Shown piece by piece: positions 24,786 to 37,330 of a DNA stretch of 64,000 nucleotides; the first letter of the stretch is position 1; every line of letters begins with the position of its first letter. The notes below the pieces were generated by a model. That model was not told where the DNA came from and made no database searches. It saw only the letters and a list, made by a program, of their open reading frames with translations. The DNA comes from Paragonimus skrjabini miyazakii (lineage: Eukaryota > Platyhelminthes > Trematoda > Plagiorchiida > Troglotrematidae). The stretch is from positions 1-64,000 of the forward strand of contig JTDE01001313.1 of the NCBI GenBank assembly GCA_014338405.1, in the 5' to 3' direction. Made by a program: the position numbers and the translations under genes.

Positions 24786-27700
24786 GAGCAGACCGTTCAT
24801 TTAAGACAATTGATTGAAGCGTTATCATTGACCTAAGTAGTAGTTGACGTAGAAGGTAAGCCAAAAATAGAATTACATCATGCCGTGCTAATGGAACGCT
24901 CGAAAGTCGATGTCGACAACAATGTGATGCACGCCCAGTTCACAGAATGCACGGAATGTTCGTCTGCGACGTCAAGCCTACGAAGTTTTCACCTACTAGC
25001 GATACGTGAAAATAAATTCACGTCTGATCGGGCGGCACCAAAGCGAGCTGTGGAATAAGTTTGGTTATAGTCACACGGCGTTTGTGACGACGCAACAAGC
25101 CAGATCTTGCACAAGCGCTCGCTAGTACTGTTACGCTGTCCAGCTCTAGACAGCAAGAGTAATCGAGGCAGCCGAGGTCGAAGCCTGCACCTGTGGTCGG
25201 CGTCGTCATTACTGAGTTTTGTCGCCAAGTGTGCAGGAATGTGGGGAACTTCTAAGTAGACTCTAAAGCAACTCTAGATGTGCATACGTTGAGGCGGAAA
25301 AAGTTTAATTATCAGAGTTGTACTGTCATGTGTTCGTTGCCCTTATTATTGACACATTTTTACACAATAACAACTGCTCCGAATGCTCCGCATGTTTTTA
25401 CTATTCTCAAATGTACCTCATCAGTAATACTACAGGCTGACGAGGTAATATTCACGTAGGTGAGGCCCACAGCGACCTCAAGCGGTTTACCTGCAACAAA
25501 AATAATCCGTCTTCTGCTGGAGACCTAAGTCAGTCATTGTCGTCCGCATGATCAATGTCGCTCATTTTGTGCCTGGCGAAAGTTCTTTTCTAAACATCCG
25601 GGCGTGCCTTACAGAATACTCTTGTAGCTAACTAACAAGGGAGGGATCATACAATCTTATCGAATACCACGTAAGGTATATAACGCTGGAGGTAGCTCCC
25701 CATAAATGCACATTTTACACCACTAATGAGTAGTCTAACACATTCGATGATTTAGCTGAAACCCAATTTTGGAAAATCAGCGCTTCTGCGAAATTCAAAG
25801 TGGCGATAGAAACAACATTCTCAAACGCTGCAGCGGCTGAGCTACGAAGCCACGTCGGGAGCTCGTAAATTTTATATTACACCCTTTACAACTTGAGAAA
25901 ATAGACAATGAATTCAACAAATTAACACACTTCGCTCAAACACTTTGCCGATTGAGGCAACCCCAGAGTGTATGTCAATCAGCTACGTCGGAAAGAGCCT
26001 CCAAGACCGAAATTGCCTCGACCGTTGGATAAATAATGGAATATGTAATACTCGGAATTAAGGACTTCAAATAGCCCTAGAAATCGTTTTCGGATTGAAA
26101 TCTCCCACGCAAGCAATAAGGAAAAGACCTCGTACTGGTTGCAGTTAGCAGTTCATATTCATCAGACAAGAAGCCGAATTTATCATGTACAACAGTATTA
26201 AAGAATGCATAGTCACTCATTGGCTGATCGCATTAGAACACACAAAATCACAAACTGAACGTTAATTGATACAATACAGAACAAAGAAATTAACGAATAA
26301 CAGAATGCGTAACATTGAGACTGTTTGTCCAATCCTAATTTAGTATCTTTAATGCGACGGTTGGATGGGTCCCTTGTTATATCTGTTGTGTTGGGGTTTG
26401 GATAAGCGGTGAATCGATTAGATTTTCATCACAGAATATCAGTGCTCTGGTGTCCGTCGTAAAATGAAGAAATGACATACTCGCCATCGGATCAGAATAC
26501 TACGTTTAGTTCTGTCTGTGTTTGAGGATCTGCCGCATTATGTGCGCCGTAACTATTTTGACTACGATAGAGACAATGGATTATCTCCGGTTATCACGTT
26601 ATTATTTGTTACTGTTTGCAGATGCGAATATGTGATGGTAAGCACCCATCATGCGGCATCTATATGTTCTTCCATATGAATCAAAAGAGTGTGGTCAGTT
26701 CGGTTGACCGTCTGTCGACATTATCTTTGAAAATAACTGGAGACCAGTACCTGGAGCGTTGTTGTTTTTCAGAAATTCAAGTTCCAAAAGTCACTTCGGT
26801 CATTGACGATGAATTTCTGGGATGTCACAACTAATTGGATTGTCTCTATCGTCCACAGCCGAATGAGGTGGACCAATCCGGTTGAATTATGTCTCAAAGT
26901 GTTCAGCCTGCCTGTGAAGTTACTGCGACAGGCTTTAAGTTCATGAACCGTCCTCTACACTCATAGTTTCGCCAATACCTTTTCGACAGCTTATATAACG
27001 GGGCATCAAGGAAACTGCACTTGGTGATTCCCTAATAAAAATGTGTTTTCCACCATTTTACTTCGCCAGTCTAAGTTGTCCTCAAAATCCCTATGTAGAC
27101 ATCTTCTAGATTTACCTTTCAATTCACCGTTATCTTTGTCGTCTTGAGACTTCGGTGGGTTAATCGACTTTTTGTAGATTGTATCGAACCGGTGAAAATC
27201 CATCTTTCCTACATCTGCAGCGTTTTTAGGAACCCACCCTTTTACCACTTGTCCGCGCGACTGTTGAGATTTTCTTTCAGTGTTTGTTAGACCTAGGTAG
27301 CTTGACTGTAAGTGTTATCCGAAAGATGTTTCGTCCAACCCGGTCGATCAATTTCTAATTGATTATTTTATATTTGTTAGCATGTACTCTGAGCACACAG
27401 TCAGATACTACGGGCGCGAACAGTAGCATAGTCTTAGTGAGTGTGGGGACACTGTCAGTAACTGATGGCGATAAGTTCCGTTTGTGTCCATGTTTGGATT
27501 ACGCTGAACGATTTCAGTGTAGTGCACTACAGCCTTTGTGGTTTGTTGTAGAACTGGATATATAAAGTTCATGAGGTGCACGCAGTCATATTAACCTGTC
27601 ATCGTTGTCAATGCGTTACGCCTGGACTCCGATCGTGTCATCCAGGCACTTCTCTTTTGGAAGAAGACGATCAAGTTGTGTGTTTTTATCGCCAGCGTGC

Positions 27701-29344
27701 ATCTCCAGTTATTTAGCTTATCTACTACGTCTTTACTACGGGATTCGTCCCTGTTCTTATCAACGACTGGGAAAAAGGCCTTGATGTTTGGTATTGTTCA
27801 TTTGTTCGGTTTCACCTCTGACTCACTAGATTAACCTATAGAGCAGAAGGATAAGGTTTTCACAGTGAAATAATCGGGTTCAAAAGGTGAATTTGCAAGA
27901 CGAGGTTTTCTAGGGAGGCTGTGTACAAAATCACTCACTCAAAGTTTTGAGTTTCTTAGCGATAAGGAACTGTTCCAACCCGAAGGCGCTTTGAACAAGA
28001 CGTTGCCTTCTGATTTTGGGTACTGTTGCGCGCAGCAGATGTTTTCAGAACCACGTCACGCTTCTGGGAATTACTGTAAGTTTTTTGGCCGGCTGTCACG
28101 CTCAATTTTTGATCAGTGTACCCTTCATTTGAGAATATATTTCCTAGTCAACTTCTTTATTCAAAAGGTAGTAGTGCTGTAACTATAAAATTAGTTCTGC
28201 TACACGCTCGCTGTTACTTAGTGCTCCTACGTAGTCAGTAGTGTGACGTACAACACCCCGAGCTTAACCGTTTGTTGTCCGACTGCTCTTCTGTCCTACA
28301 TAGTTGTACCTCAAAGGATCGGTTAGCAAAATAGTGTGAGTAGCAGTCAAAAATCTTTCGTCAACACATGCTACCAATAAACGTTTAAAAACCATATTGT
28401 ACCACTTGTGTGGGATTGTGCCTCCCCAAAGGTAATCTGTTCAATATGGTTCATCATACTTCACAAGGCTTGTTTATTACATCATTCTGCTTGAACCGAC
28501 AAGGAAACAAAGGAATTTGTTTTTAACGCATATTCCCTATCCCGGACGCATGTACGAGAGCAAAACTGACTCGAACCCACTCTAGGTGACCCACGGACGT
28601 GCGCGCAGTCATCTGGGATACATTCTGACGGAAGTAGTTATGCTATCGGATGAACAGGCCCGTCCATTTGTGTAAAACCTTAATCGGGATGATCTCTCCT
28701 GAAATGACTTCATGGAATCATTGAATCTTCTGCATAACTGTTTTCTCCTCTTATCGTCATGTTATGAACCATTGTTCGCGTCACTATCTTGAAGGGACGC
28801 ATCTAATTTGCTATTGTAACTTTCTTACAATGATGTTTGTGGGTGATTTGCCAGAAATACACACTTTACGAATGTCCTACGTCGTATTGCTATTTCTGCT
28901 CGGGATATTTAATACATTTCATTATCAGTCCATAACAGATATACTTTCGTTTGACTTGTAGGTCATTGCCCAACTAGCTAACTCCGGGTCTGCTATGCTT
29001 ATATACAACTTCTACTAGAAGAGGGACTTTTTACCGTTTAACCAGAAAGACACTGGAGTTTGAATTAGTGCAGTGTTACAAAGCTCTGGGTCCAACCTTC
29101 GTTCATTCAGAGATATTTTCAAATATGAACTGACCACATTTTTTTATTCCATAGGCAAAGTCGAAGAAGTGTTCAATTATCAGTGCTTATCGTTACTTGT
29201 TCCAATCTCCAAGAAAGTTATCAGATTATCTGTTGACAACTACACCGTTTACTGATGAGTAGTAAGGGATTTTAGTTTACATGCAGATTGAGCGTCACGC
29301 ATAATTGATCATTACTCACAGACGAAAGTACTTGTGTGTTCACA

Positions 29345-29575
29345 TATGATAATTCAGTCGTACTTAATGTGAGATCAATGGCGCAGTGGTAAACACGATT
29401 GCCTCATGAAAGCGTGGTCGGAGTCCTAATTTCCGCAATGGTAAGGATGTGTACTACTGACGAGTTTTAATGAGAGCGAAACTTTAATCTAGTGCTTCTT
29501 TTCGAAAGGGGCCGATTAGAAAGCCTTTGAGAATGCGACAGCTGCGATCAATTGTGGGTGATGTTCAATCTATAT
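29345..29575 (+). repeat. SINE, tRNA-headed, plus strand (best-preserved head)
   Basis: The head reads GATCAATGGCGCAGTGGT (box-A-like at about 29380-29391), GCCTCATGAAAGCG, and GGTCGGAGTCC (box-B-like at 29416-29426), which is the layout of a tRNA-derived RNA polymerase III promoter. The body follows with TACTGACGAG, TAATGAGAGCGAAACT, GCTTCTTTTCGAAAGGGGCC, and CGACAGCTGCGATCA. The same blocks in the same order occur at 51282-51495 and, in part, 51815-51930. Confidence 0.75.
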
Positions 29576-32436
29576 GAAAACTACAGAGTTATTAGCGTTG
29601 TGTCCAGTCACATCTACGAACTTCATAATGCAACAGTTTCTGACACATTGAAAGAACTAAATGCAGGAGTATACAGATTTCCGCTCCGGTAACGAGTATA
29701 TCAACCATCTCTTCATTTTGCGACCGATAGCAGAGTATAGCCATTCCCTCTTTTTTCCAACGGTCCTGGCAATTTTCGCTCTGGAGGCTCTTTTCGACTT
29801 GGCCGTTTGACCTGCACTCTGGGGTTGCTTCTATCGTCAGTGTTCGACCAAGTGTGTGTCAAGTTGTTGAAGCCAATGTCTGCCTTATCGGAGCATAAAG
29901 TATGTATTTCTGGGAGACTACCTCGAGCGTTATGTACCTTAGATGGTGTGCGATAAGTGTTTCCGACTTCTATGTTAATTAGCTACGTGAATATTTTGTA
30001 GAGTGCGTTCGGAGGTTCCGCAGACCTCAGGTTGGAGTTTTCGTTATGTGGTGAATGAACGATGTACAAACGGCATTTTTTCGGTGATCACTACGTGGCA
30101 TCTTTCAAGCTGACACAACTGGTTTATATTTTGTGTGGTTTGCTTTTGTATAGTGTAAAATGTTATTACAAGGTTAGCTAGACTCTGATTTCCTCTTTTA
30201 TTGCGATGGACAATATTTTTGGGACTATTCATGCTCCATCTAACATGGGTAGTGTCATTCCGTGGGGTTATTTTACCTACCTGTGCCTTTACAAATAGCG
30301 CGTAGTACGTTCACTGCTTCTCGTCATTTATGACATCGCAAAGTCGTCCGCTTGTCGATTAAACGGATGATGTAAAATACATGTGTGCTGTCTGTTTTGG
30401 TTTACAGATCAGACACTTGTCTCATTAGTTCGAAAGGTATTCATCCTCTGGTGGTCTCGTCTGTTATCTTCTATCGTATGGACCGATTACGTTAACATCG
30501 CTGTAGTTTTCCCTGATGCGTGTTTGATAAACCCCTAAGGTATTGACGGATTGTTGAGGTAATGAAAAGACGGCCTACGACGGTTGCGTCACTTACTACG
30601 TATACCGACAGAGCTTCTGTCACATCATGTGTTGTTCAGTGTGGTCGCTTTTGACTGGAAAACATCGTAAGGCGGCCAGATGATGACGTGACCACGAGCT
30701 ATGAAGGCTTTGTTCACCTCATTGCCATGTTGGAGAGTTCGCAAACATCCATACCACTGACTGGACTTGCTCTCGAGCAGGATAGTGTCTCAGCAAATGA
30801 GAAACTTCTAGCCATCTAGCTGTTGGTTTTTCTTCACTGGTTTCCCTTATTGCGTTTATTTATTTTATGCCTTCGCGTCTATTTGTTGATGTCATTTTAT
30901 GGGCTACCATCTACTATCCATTGTGACCCGAGTCGTAATACCCGTGAATACGGATCATAGTGATACTTGCGTATGTATGTGCTTTCCAGCCGTGGTTAGC
31001 ACGACTGCTTTTTTCTAGCTTTGGACGGCTTATATCAAGTATGACTGAATCTTTAACATGACAGTGAACCTCTTGTGCTGTAAACACCAAAATACTTTAT
31101 GTGACAATATATTGTCCACGTTTAAGATGAACCATTACGCGTGCATTCAGTACATACGGTTGGACTGATTCTATCCTTGGATTTTGTTGAATGTTTTCCC
31201 GTGCTTATCACACAAGACCTCATGACTAGGTTACTTGCTCTGCGCGGTGTTTTCGTTTCATGGAAACATCCGTTTTTGTTTCTGTTCACGTACGCCTATT
31301 CTTGATGTGCATCCCCGAATGAACCCATCTGGTTATGTCGAGTGTCCACTTTCACTGCTACCTTTTAATGTGCTTTGATGCTTCTATTCTCACCCACTTC
31401 TCAACGTTATTTTGGAATTTCTGGCACAGATTTCTGATGTCAAATTTGGGGTACCCTCACACAACCACTACCTTTAGTATGAAGTTCTTGATGGTTATTT
31501 TTGTAGTCCTTGTTTCAGTTTTTCTCTGATTACTAAACCTAAAAAGTTTGTACCGTTTGAAACAATTGTGTCAGTTTTTCCTGATCTGGCTGTTTTTTCC
31601 AGCAGCGATAAATCTAGTCGGTATTTTTATGTGATCGTCTTTATTTTGTTTCTGTATGGTTGGATACTAGAATACATCAAGTAATATATGCATGATGTTT
31701 AACCCCCGGTTTTCCACGTTGTACTATCTGGAGGTTACTCAGTCAGTGCATGCCATCTGTAGGTAAGTAATCTACGGTTGCCTGATTAAATCTACCCATT
31801 GCGAATAACTTAGCTCATCTCGCCGTGGTCTTTGACGATATGTTAATTTATCGCTTCAGTTGATCACCAAGCAACGTGGACGATCGTCTATGTTCACATA
31901 ATAGACATTTTCAACGCTGATCGATTTAGTTATGGACTTACTACTTTCAGTATTCACACCACAAGCTTTTCGTTGGTGAAACATGCAAAATCACACATAG
32001 GCCGAATACCGTTGGGTTGTTCAAACCTATACAGAAACAGTCGTGGCAACTGGACTCGAATCTGCATTCGTATGATCGGTTGTCGGGTCTTTACCGTCGA
32101 ATTGCCACGATCCTATCATTTCGACCATAGTATATCGACTGTGCACTTCATTGCACTTTCAATTTGCCTTTCAAATCATGTGTTAGTAGAAATCAGCATC
32201 AGCTGTTTTAAGGTTTATGCCAACTAAGATGGTTGCCTACTTGTAACACTAGTGTTCGTCTGGTTCCAACGTCCTCTGGCCATATTATGGCCGGCACAGT
32301 TGCCCAATAAATTTTCTCGTTTCACGTCTGATGTGTTTTGTAGAAAATCACCTATAGCCATTGTGCTTTGGTCCTAGTTCTTACTTATTTTGATCATTAT
32401 CAAATTCGGTCAGTTCATTTGTCCGTTGTCCCTCAG

Positions 32437-33081
32437 GTAAAGGACGCCATAGATCTTGTCACCCTTCGTCGGCATGCCGTTAAAATTGTGAGCAAGCTCG
32501 GGGTACGTAAAATTCCCGGTGGTTGGACGCAAGCGCTGCTGGAGGCAAGCGTTATGCGTCGGCTACCACCAAGTCGACACGTCGTTTCTCTCGTTTCTGT
32601 CCTTCGGCTCGAAAATCCAGACCGCTTGTGTTTGGTGATGGAACATTGTCTGGGTTCGGTGCACGATCTTCAGGCGGCCGGCGTTCCCTCTGCTTCAGAT
32701 GACTTTGACGATGCGGACGACGATCAGATTGCTTTCGGTCCTGAGTGTAACAGTTTTGGTTGCACTGAGCCTCACCCAGCCGGCTCTGCGACTGATTCCG
32801 GAGGTCAAGTGGGCAATAATCCCGAACCATGTAACTCCTTTCATCGGAAGACGACGAGTGATCGTCGTAAAACGTCCAAATTGAATCGATTCCGTGTACA
32901 GTTCCCTAGTATTGCAACGGATATGAAACAAGAGTCAAAAAAGTTAACAGACGCATTCAAATGCCGTAAAATCTCGAACATTGAAGCCGGACAGCGCATT
33001 AAACGGCTTTCAAATTCACAAGGTCAACAACAACAGTTTCGCCGACTCCCAGAAGCACAGGCACATGCCTACTTTTTGCAG
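32437..33081 (+). CDS. STK11: STK11-like kinase exon 3: N-lobe, hinge and a large insertion
   Basis: Acceptor GTCCCTCAG ends at 32436; donor is CAG|GTGAGC; 215 codons, phase 0/0. Order of elements: VKDAID continues the glycine loop; RRHAVKIV holds the ATP-anchoring lysine (model residue 222); LLEASVMRRL carries the alpha-C glutamate (242); LCLVMEHCLGSVHDL is the hinge. Vertebrate LKB1 then passes almost directly to its alpha-E helix. Here about 115 residues intervene (model 291-407): first very acidic (DDFDDADDDQ), then Ser/Asn/Gly-rich, then basic (HRKTTSDRRKTSKLNRFR), ending Gln-rich. The kinase fold resumes at LPEAQAHAYFLQ. The inserted part has no stop and no internal intron signal I trust, so I read it as translated protein. 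It may be mostly disordered. Confidence 0.9.
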
Positions 33082-34574
33082 GTGAGCATCTATTTTTGTA
33101 ATCATGCTGTACTCGTTCGTGGTTCTCGACATTGAAATCTTTTTTAATCCTTCAGTTGCATGCCCAGATTTCGATGTGTTCCAATATATTATTATTATTA
33201 CATATTAGCCAAGCATAATGGTGGTGATAATAACAAGTGTGTACTACGGTTGTTGTATTTTGTATCTTGACGCACTGTGTCCTGAGTGTTTGCTGATGGC
33301 TATTCCCTATGTCAAGCGTCTTTTACCATCACAACAAGAGTAAGAGTACATGCTTATATGCCATCCGATTGCTCGTGACAAGTATTTGGACAAAACATCT
33401 TCGGCTTTGTCTCCTAGCCTACGTCAAGCAAACTGATCGCATTGACTGAGCCATCACTCTTTCATGCGTAATTTTGAAAACTTCAAATGTGCAATTATTT
33501 AATTAAATGAGCACTCCAAGATTTGTCTACGTGCGCTTTACGCTAACAGAGCGTTAATCACACCAGATACTGCTCTTCGAGACTACCAGCTGTTGAACAA
33601 AATAATCTTATAACGTGTTCAGGACCCTGATTGCTCCCTTGATTACGATTGGTAAGTGTTGTTCGCTATGGTCTAGATTGTTTATCACATGGATTGAAAG
33701 ATAACTACCAAATGGCACCTTATAATAATTTCTCCAGATGATCGCCATTAGTACTTTTGGGGGGATTTCTCTCATTACTGTCGCTCTAACCAATTAATCA
33801 TCTTGGTATCTTCTAGACCGTTTATGCATGGATTAAGCGAAGATGGAATATAAAAACGTTGGCTCGTATATGAGTGTTCTCAACATATTCGTTTCAGTGG
33901 TCACATTGCTTTCAGTCCGACAACCGTCGTATACGGACACCATTACAATATGTGTATGAATAATACCTACGTTTTTGTTTAATTTGATGCACTTTGCCTG
34001 CTATGCCAAGTGGTAGCTGGTATAATGTCTAACCTGAATGAACGTATACTTGCTTAGATAATTACTTTGTTTTCTTTGCCTTGATATTACAATGTACGTA
34101 GTGCCACGTAGCATAATGGGTCACAAGTGGACCATAAAATGCAACCATGCTGTTCAACTTTTGATGTGAGCAGTCGCGTTATTTGGGGCTCTAGCTCACT
34201 ATCGTGCATTTGATATCTGATGTTGTTACCATTGAGCGATTGCCGCCCGAATGAGTGACTTGCTTTGCTCAAAGAATTTCTTATTTTTAATCGTATATGC
34301 TCAAAACTTGTAATTCAATACCAAGAGCGTTTGTTCTTTCGGAAGCAAGTTTGAGCTCCGCTTTTTCCATCACTTTTGGGCAGTCAGACATTATTCGGTC
34401 ACTGAAACAAGCATTCTTCGAAATGAACTTGAAAAAACAAGCTGGTAATGGTGTACTGCACGATCTTTGTTCGAACTGATTTCGCTGCAGAAACGAAAAT
34501 TACAAAATATACATAAAATTGTTACCTACGGAGAGTGTTCTATCTGGGTATGAGAAAAAGAAGAAGAAATCCAC

Positions 34575-34596
34575 TAGCACTACCAAGGTAGTGCTA
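34575..34596. repeat. Short perfect hairpin
   Basis: TAGCACTACC and GGTAGTGCTA are separated by AA: a 10-bp stem. Too small to class; no tail of T residues follows. Confidence 0.7.
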
Positions 34597-34973
34597 ATTT
34601 AACAAACAGTTCCTTTTGCATACACAATAGTAGCTTCAATCGTTTAATAGCAATTGCCTCGGCAAAGTGAAATAAACATTTATTGCGGTGCATGAAGATG
34701 ACAGAGAATATCGACGGATTGCCAATCTCGATTGAAGCCACCATTGTGTGTCTCCGTAAGTGACAAGTTTATGCATATTCTGTAATTTTCATTTCTGCAG
34801 TATGTACTTGATGAGATGCAGCGAAATCAGTTCGAGCAAAAATCGTGCAGTATACCACCACTAGCTTGTCTTTTCAAGTTATTCAGTCAGTCATGTAATA
34901 TTGCATGTCACACGACAGCGGGCTAATTCGTAGTACAAAGCTAACCTTTTTGATACGTACGTTTGTAACAGAA

Positions 34974-34976
<3 letters not shown>

Positions 34977-35012
<36 letters not shown>
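34977..35012. repeat. (TA)n microsatellite
   Basis: Eighteen uninterrupted TA units within intron 3. Confidence 0.95.
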
Positions 35013-35018
<6 letters not shown>

Positions 35019-35544
35019 TTTGTTTGCTTGTTTTTGGTAGTCAATCTTGCGTTGTCCGGACTAGTTGAGCTCGCTGCCCATGTCATTTGAACCGGTCTTT
35101 TAATTGATGGATCAGTTTCAATGGTATTTTGGAAAGAGGAACGAGATTAGTCACTTGAGCTTAAGATTATGTCGTAAAGTATAGTTTCACATGATCCTAC
35201 CTGGTTCTAGGTTTATCACTAATTTGCATATGTGTGTGTGTGCGTAAATTTCTTGTTTGGTACCCCGTTTTTAATAGAAATCTCGTAATTCTCTTTTCCC
35301 CCCCATGGTGGTTCGAATGAACCGGCGCTTGCGGTAGTTCTATCCATTGTTGGCTGTGTATGAACTGGCAACTTCCGATCACTTGCAATTTCCCAAAAAT
35401 ATGTACAAAGGCTTCTGGACCTTTGAAAAATACCCTCATCATGCATGAAATTGCATAATATTCCACCACTCTTGCGTTTGTCGCTTTTGTCGATATGTCC
35501 TTATCAACGGTCACGTAGTGATTACTCTTTCTATTTTGCCTCAG

Positions 35545-35832
35545 ATTATTGACGGGCTACATTTTCTTCATCGCAACGGTGTCATTCATCGGGACATCAA
35601 ACCGGCCAATTTGTTGCTCACTCCCGCTCCCGGTTGTGGTCTCAGCGAGCTCTACAGCGAGGCCGATTTCATGGATACGGTGGATTCTGATTGGCTCGAT
35701 GCCAATGGTGGGCAGCCTGGGTTTCTTGGACGCTCGTTATGTGATCTGTTAATTTCATCGAGAGGTTGGCTTGTGAAATTGACGGATTTTGGTGTTTCGG
35801 CCTCCTTGTCTGCATTCAGCGCTACAGACCAA
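35545..35832 (+). CDS. STK11: STK11-like kinase exon 4: catalytic loop and DFG
   Basis: Acceptor TTTTGCCTCAG ends at 35544; donor CAA|GTGAGT; 96 codons, phase 0/0. It begins IIDGLHFLHRNGVIHRDIKP, the alpha-E helix and catalytic loop; Asp of HRD is model residue 438 and Asn of PANLLL is 443. The magnesium-binding Asp lies in LTDFGVSASL at residue 502. In LKB1 about 13 residues separate that Asn and Asp; here there are 59, so about 46 extra residues sit between beta-7 and beta-8. The extra segment contains an acidic stretch (SEADFMDTVDSDWLDAN). Vertebrate LKB1, as I recall it, reads HKD and DLG at these two sites; this protein has the canonical HRD and DFG. The exon ends inside the activation loop (SATDQ). 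Confidence 0.92.
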
Positions 35833-36569
35833 GTGAGTTTCCCCTCTCACGTTTGTGTATTTGTTTTAGTCGCCCCTCAGTCCGCGTAGGTACACCGTCT
35901 TCGTTTAACTGAGTGTTTGCAAAGCGGAGCTTCCCCGTGTAACACTAACGCTTAATTATGAGATTTTGTGTCGTCACCATTAGAATGCAATAATCAATTC
36001 TGCAATGTTGAGTTTTGTGAATTCCATGAACAATCCTTTTGCCGGCAGTTTTACATCAAATGACACAGTCTCACTGCCGTAGTAGACGTTCATAGCGGTC
36101 GAATCAGGAATGGAGTGACAATACTGATCGTTCAATTTTCTCCCTGGCGATAACTTCCCTTAGGACTCGGGGATCTGTGCATAAATGACCTGTCTCAGTC
36201 GAAACGTAGGTCTTCCGTTCAGTTGACATGTTTCAGATAGGTAGATTTCGAGATAACTCAGTCATGATAACCCTGATTTACGATTATGAGTCCGGATTCT
36301 GGCTACCTCCAAATTCAGCATTCTTACTACTGTCTAGCCCGTTGGTAACCCACGCTATAGTCCATCATTTGAGAATTTTATTCGACTATGTAGAAGCTTC
36401 TGTGGGTTTCGGAAGTTTCATCCGACAGTTCAAACCTTTAGTTGTTTGTTATTCAGGGTCGATGGGTACACCTGAGCTGATGATGGAAAATCAGAACGAA
36501 GTTTCTCCTGATACTTGCTCATGGACGTCTACTTGGTCTCGTCATCGTTATCACAACAGCCTTGAGCTT

Positions 36570-37330
36570 GACCAGAAGGTACTATAGCTCGGGCCGCCAC
36601 TCACCACAACAGTGACGACGAATATCCAAGATCAAGAAAACGTTGCTAAAAAGGTTTCAAAAAATGACCAAAAGGGAAGAATTACTACTGGTATGAATGC
36701 AGGCGCGTCATTGACTGCGGCACACCACCATCTCGGACAGCAATTCTAACCCGCGATTTGAGTGATCACGACGACAACAGTTAGGCAGGCGACATCTACC
36801 CACTTTGCTTAGTGGAACAGTCAGAGTTTTCATATTGATCACGTTGTGGTTTGATCATCACGTGGTTCTACCCAACTGTTGGTGATCTCATATAATGCCC
36901 GATAGGGCAAACGTCCAGCTGGCGTGCAGAGTACGTGACCCAACCACCGCAAGCTGTGCAACACGATTAGTTGACCGATTGATCACGCATCCCGAACATT
37001 CCGGAATACGCACCGGCAAACGGCCGTATTGCCTACGCGACCATTTCACCTGATGTAGGTTAATTGCCGGGGACATTGATGATTAACCATAGCAAGTCGG
37101 TTGACATCTTCGTTGCGAACAATCCACATGTCCGAATCATAAAATAAAACAAACAAATGACAAAACGGTCTAAAGTACGCCAAACCACGGGTGAAATACT
37201 TGCATTGACATTGGCTTCAGTCTGAGTTGTACACAAATACCGTTACTCTAGCATGGTAGACACCGTATCTGTCACTTCTCGTGCAGCAACAAGAAAAACC
37301 GCACCAGCGTTCATTTTATCTTGATAGTGT
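36570..37330 (-). pseudogene. Degenerate LINE family A, RT C-terminal part, copy 2
   Basis: The minus strand at 36890-37000 reads NRSTNRVAQLAVVGSRTL, then HASWTFALSGII, almost the same as a plus-strand reading at 54170-54260 of copy 3 in the corresponding frame. Both are shifted readings of the LINE block LRWLGHVLRTPAGRLPYRA. Bases 36595-36790 match the reverse complement of 54370-54560, including the element's C-terminus and 3' tail. The element is 5'-truncated and carries many frame breaks. Confidence 0.75.

Larger units (their letters stand above)
18256..32436 (+). other. Intron 2 (about 14.2 kb)
   Basis: Donor GTAGGT, acceptor CCCTCAG. Contents recognised: LINE family B copy at 18860-20090, LINE family C copy at 21150-22860 on the minus strand, a (CA)n tract at 24764-24785 and a SINE at 29345-29575. 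An unassigned minus-strand open frame lies at 23637-24095. I see nothing identifiable in 24800-29340 or 29580-32430. Confidence 0.75.
33082..35544 (+). other. Intron 3 (about 2.5 kb)
   Basis: Donor GTGAGC, acceptor GCCTCAG. It contains a short hairpin at 34575-34596 and a (TA)n tract at 34977-35012. Open frames on either strand are short and look accidental. Confidence 0.8.

Noticed and set aside
27006..27248. 80-codon minus-strand frame as a gene
   Set aside because: Lys/Asp-rich and plausible, but short, isolated and without recognisable homology or splice partners.
29375..29430. tRNA gene
   Set aside because: Polymerase III box-like elements are present, but there is no full cloverleaf and the same head recurs with a SINE body.
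36470..36580. Exon-like frame with SMGTPELMMEN after a good acceptor, resembling a kinase GTPE activation motif
   Set aside because: It is not phase 0 and does not join exon 4, and it lies against the tail of a minus-strand LINE. Exon 5 at 48840 completes the activation segment with the correct length.
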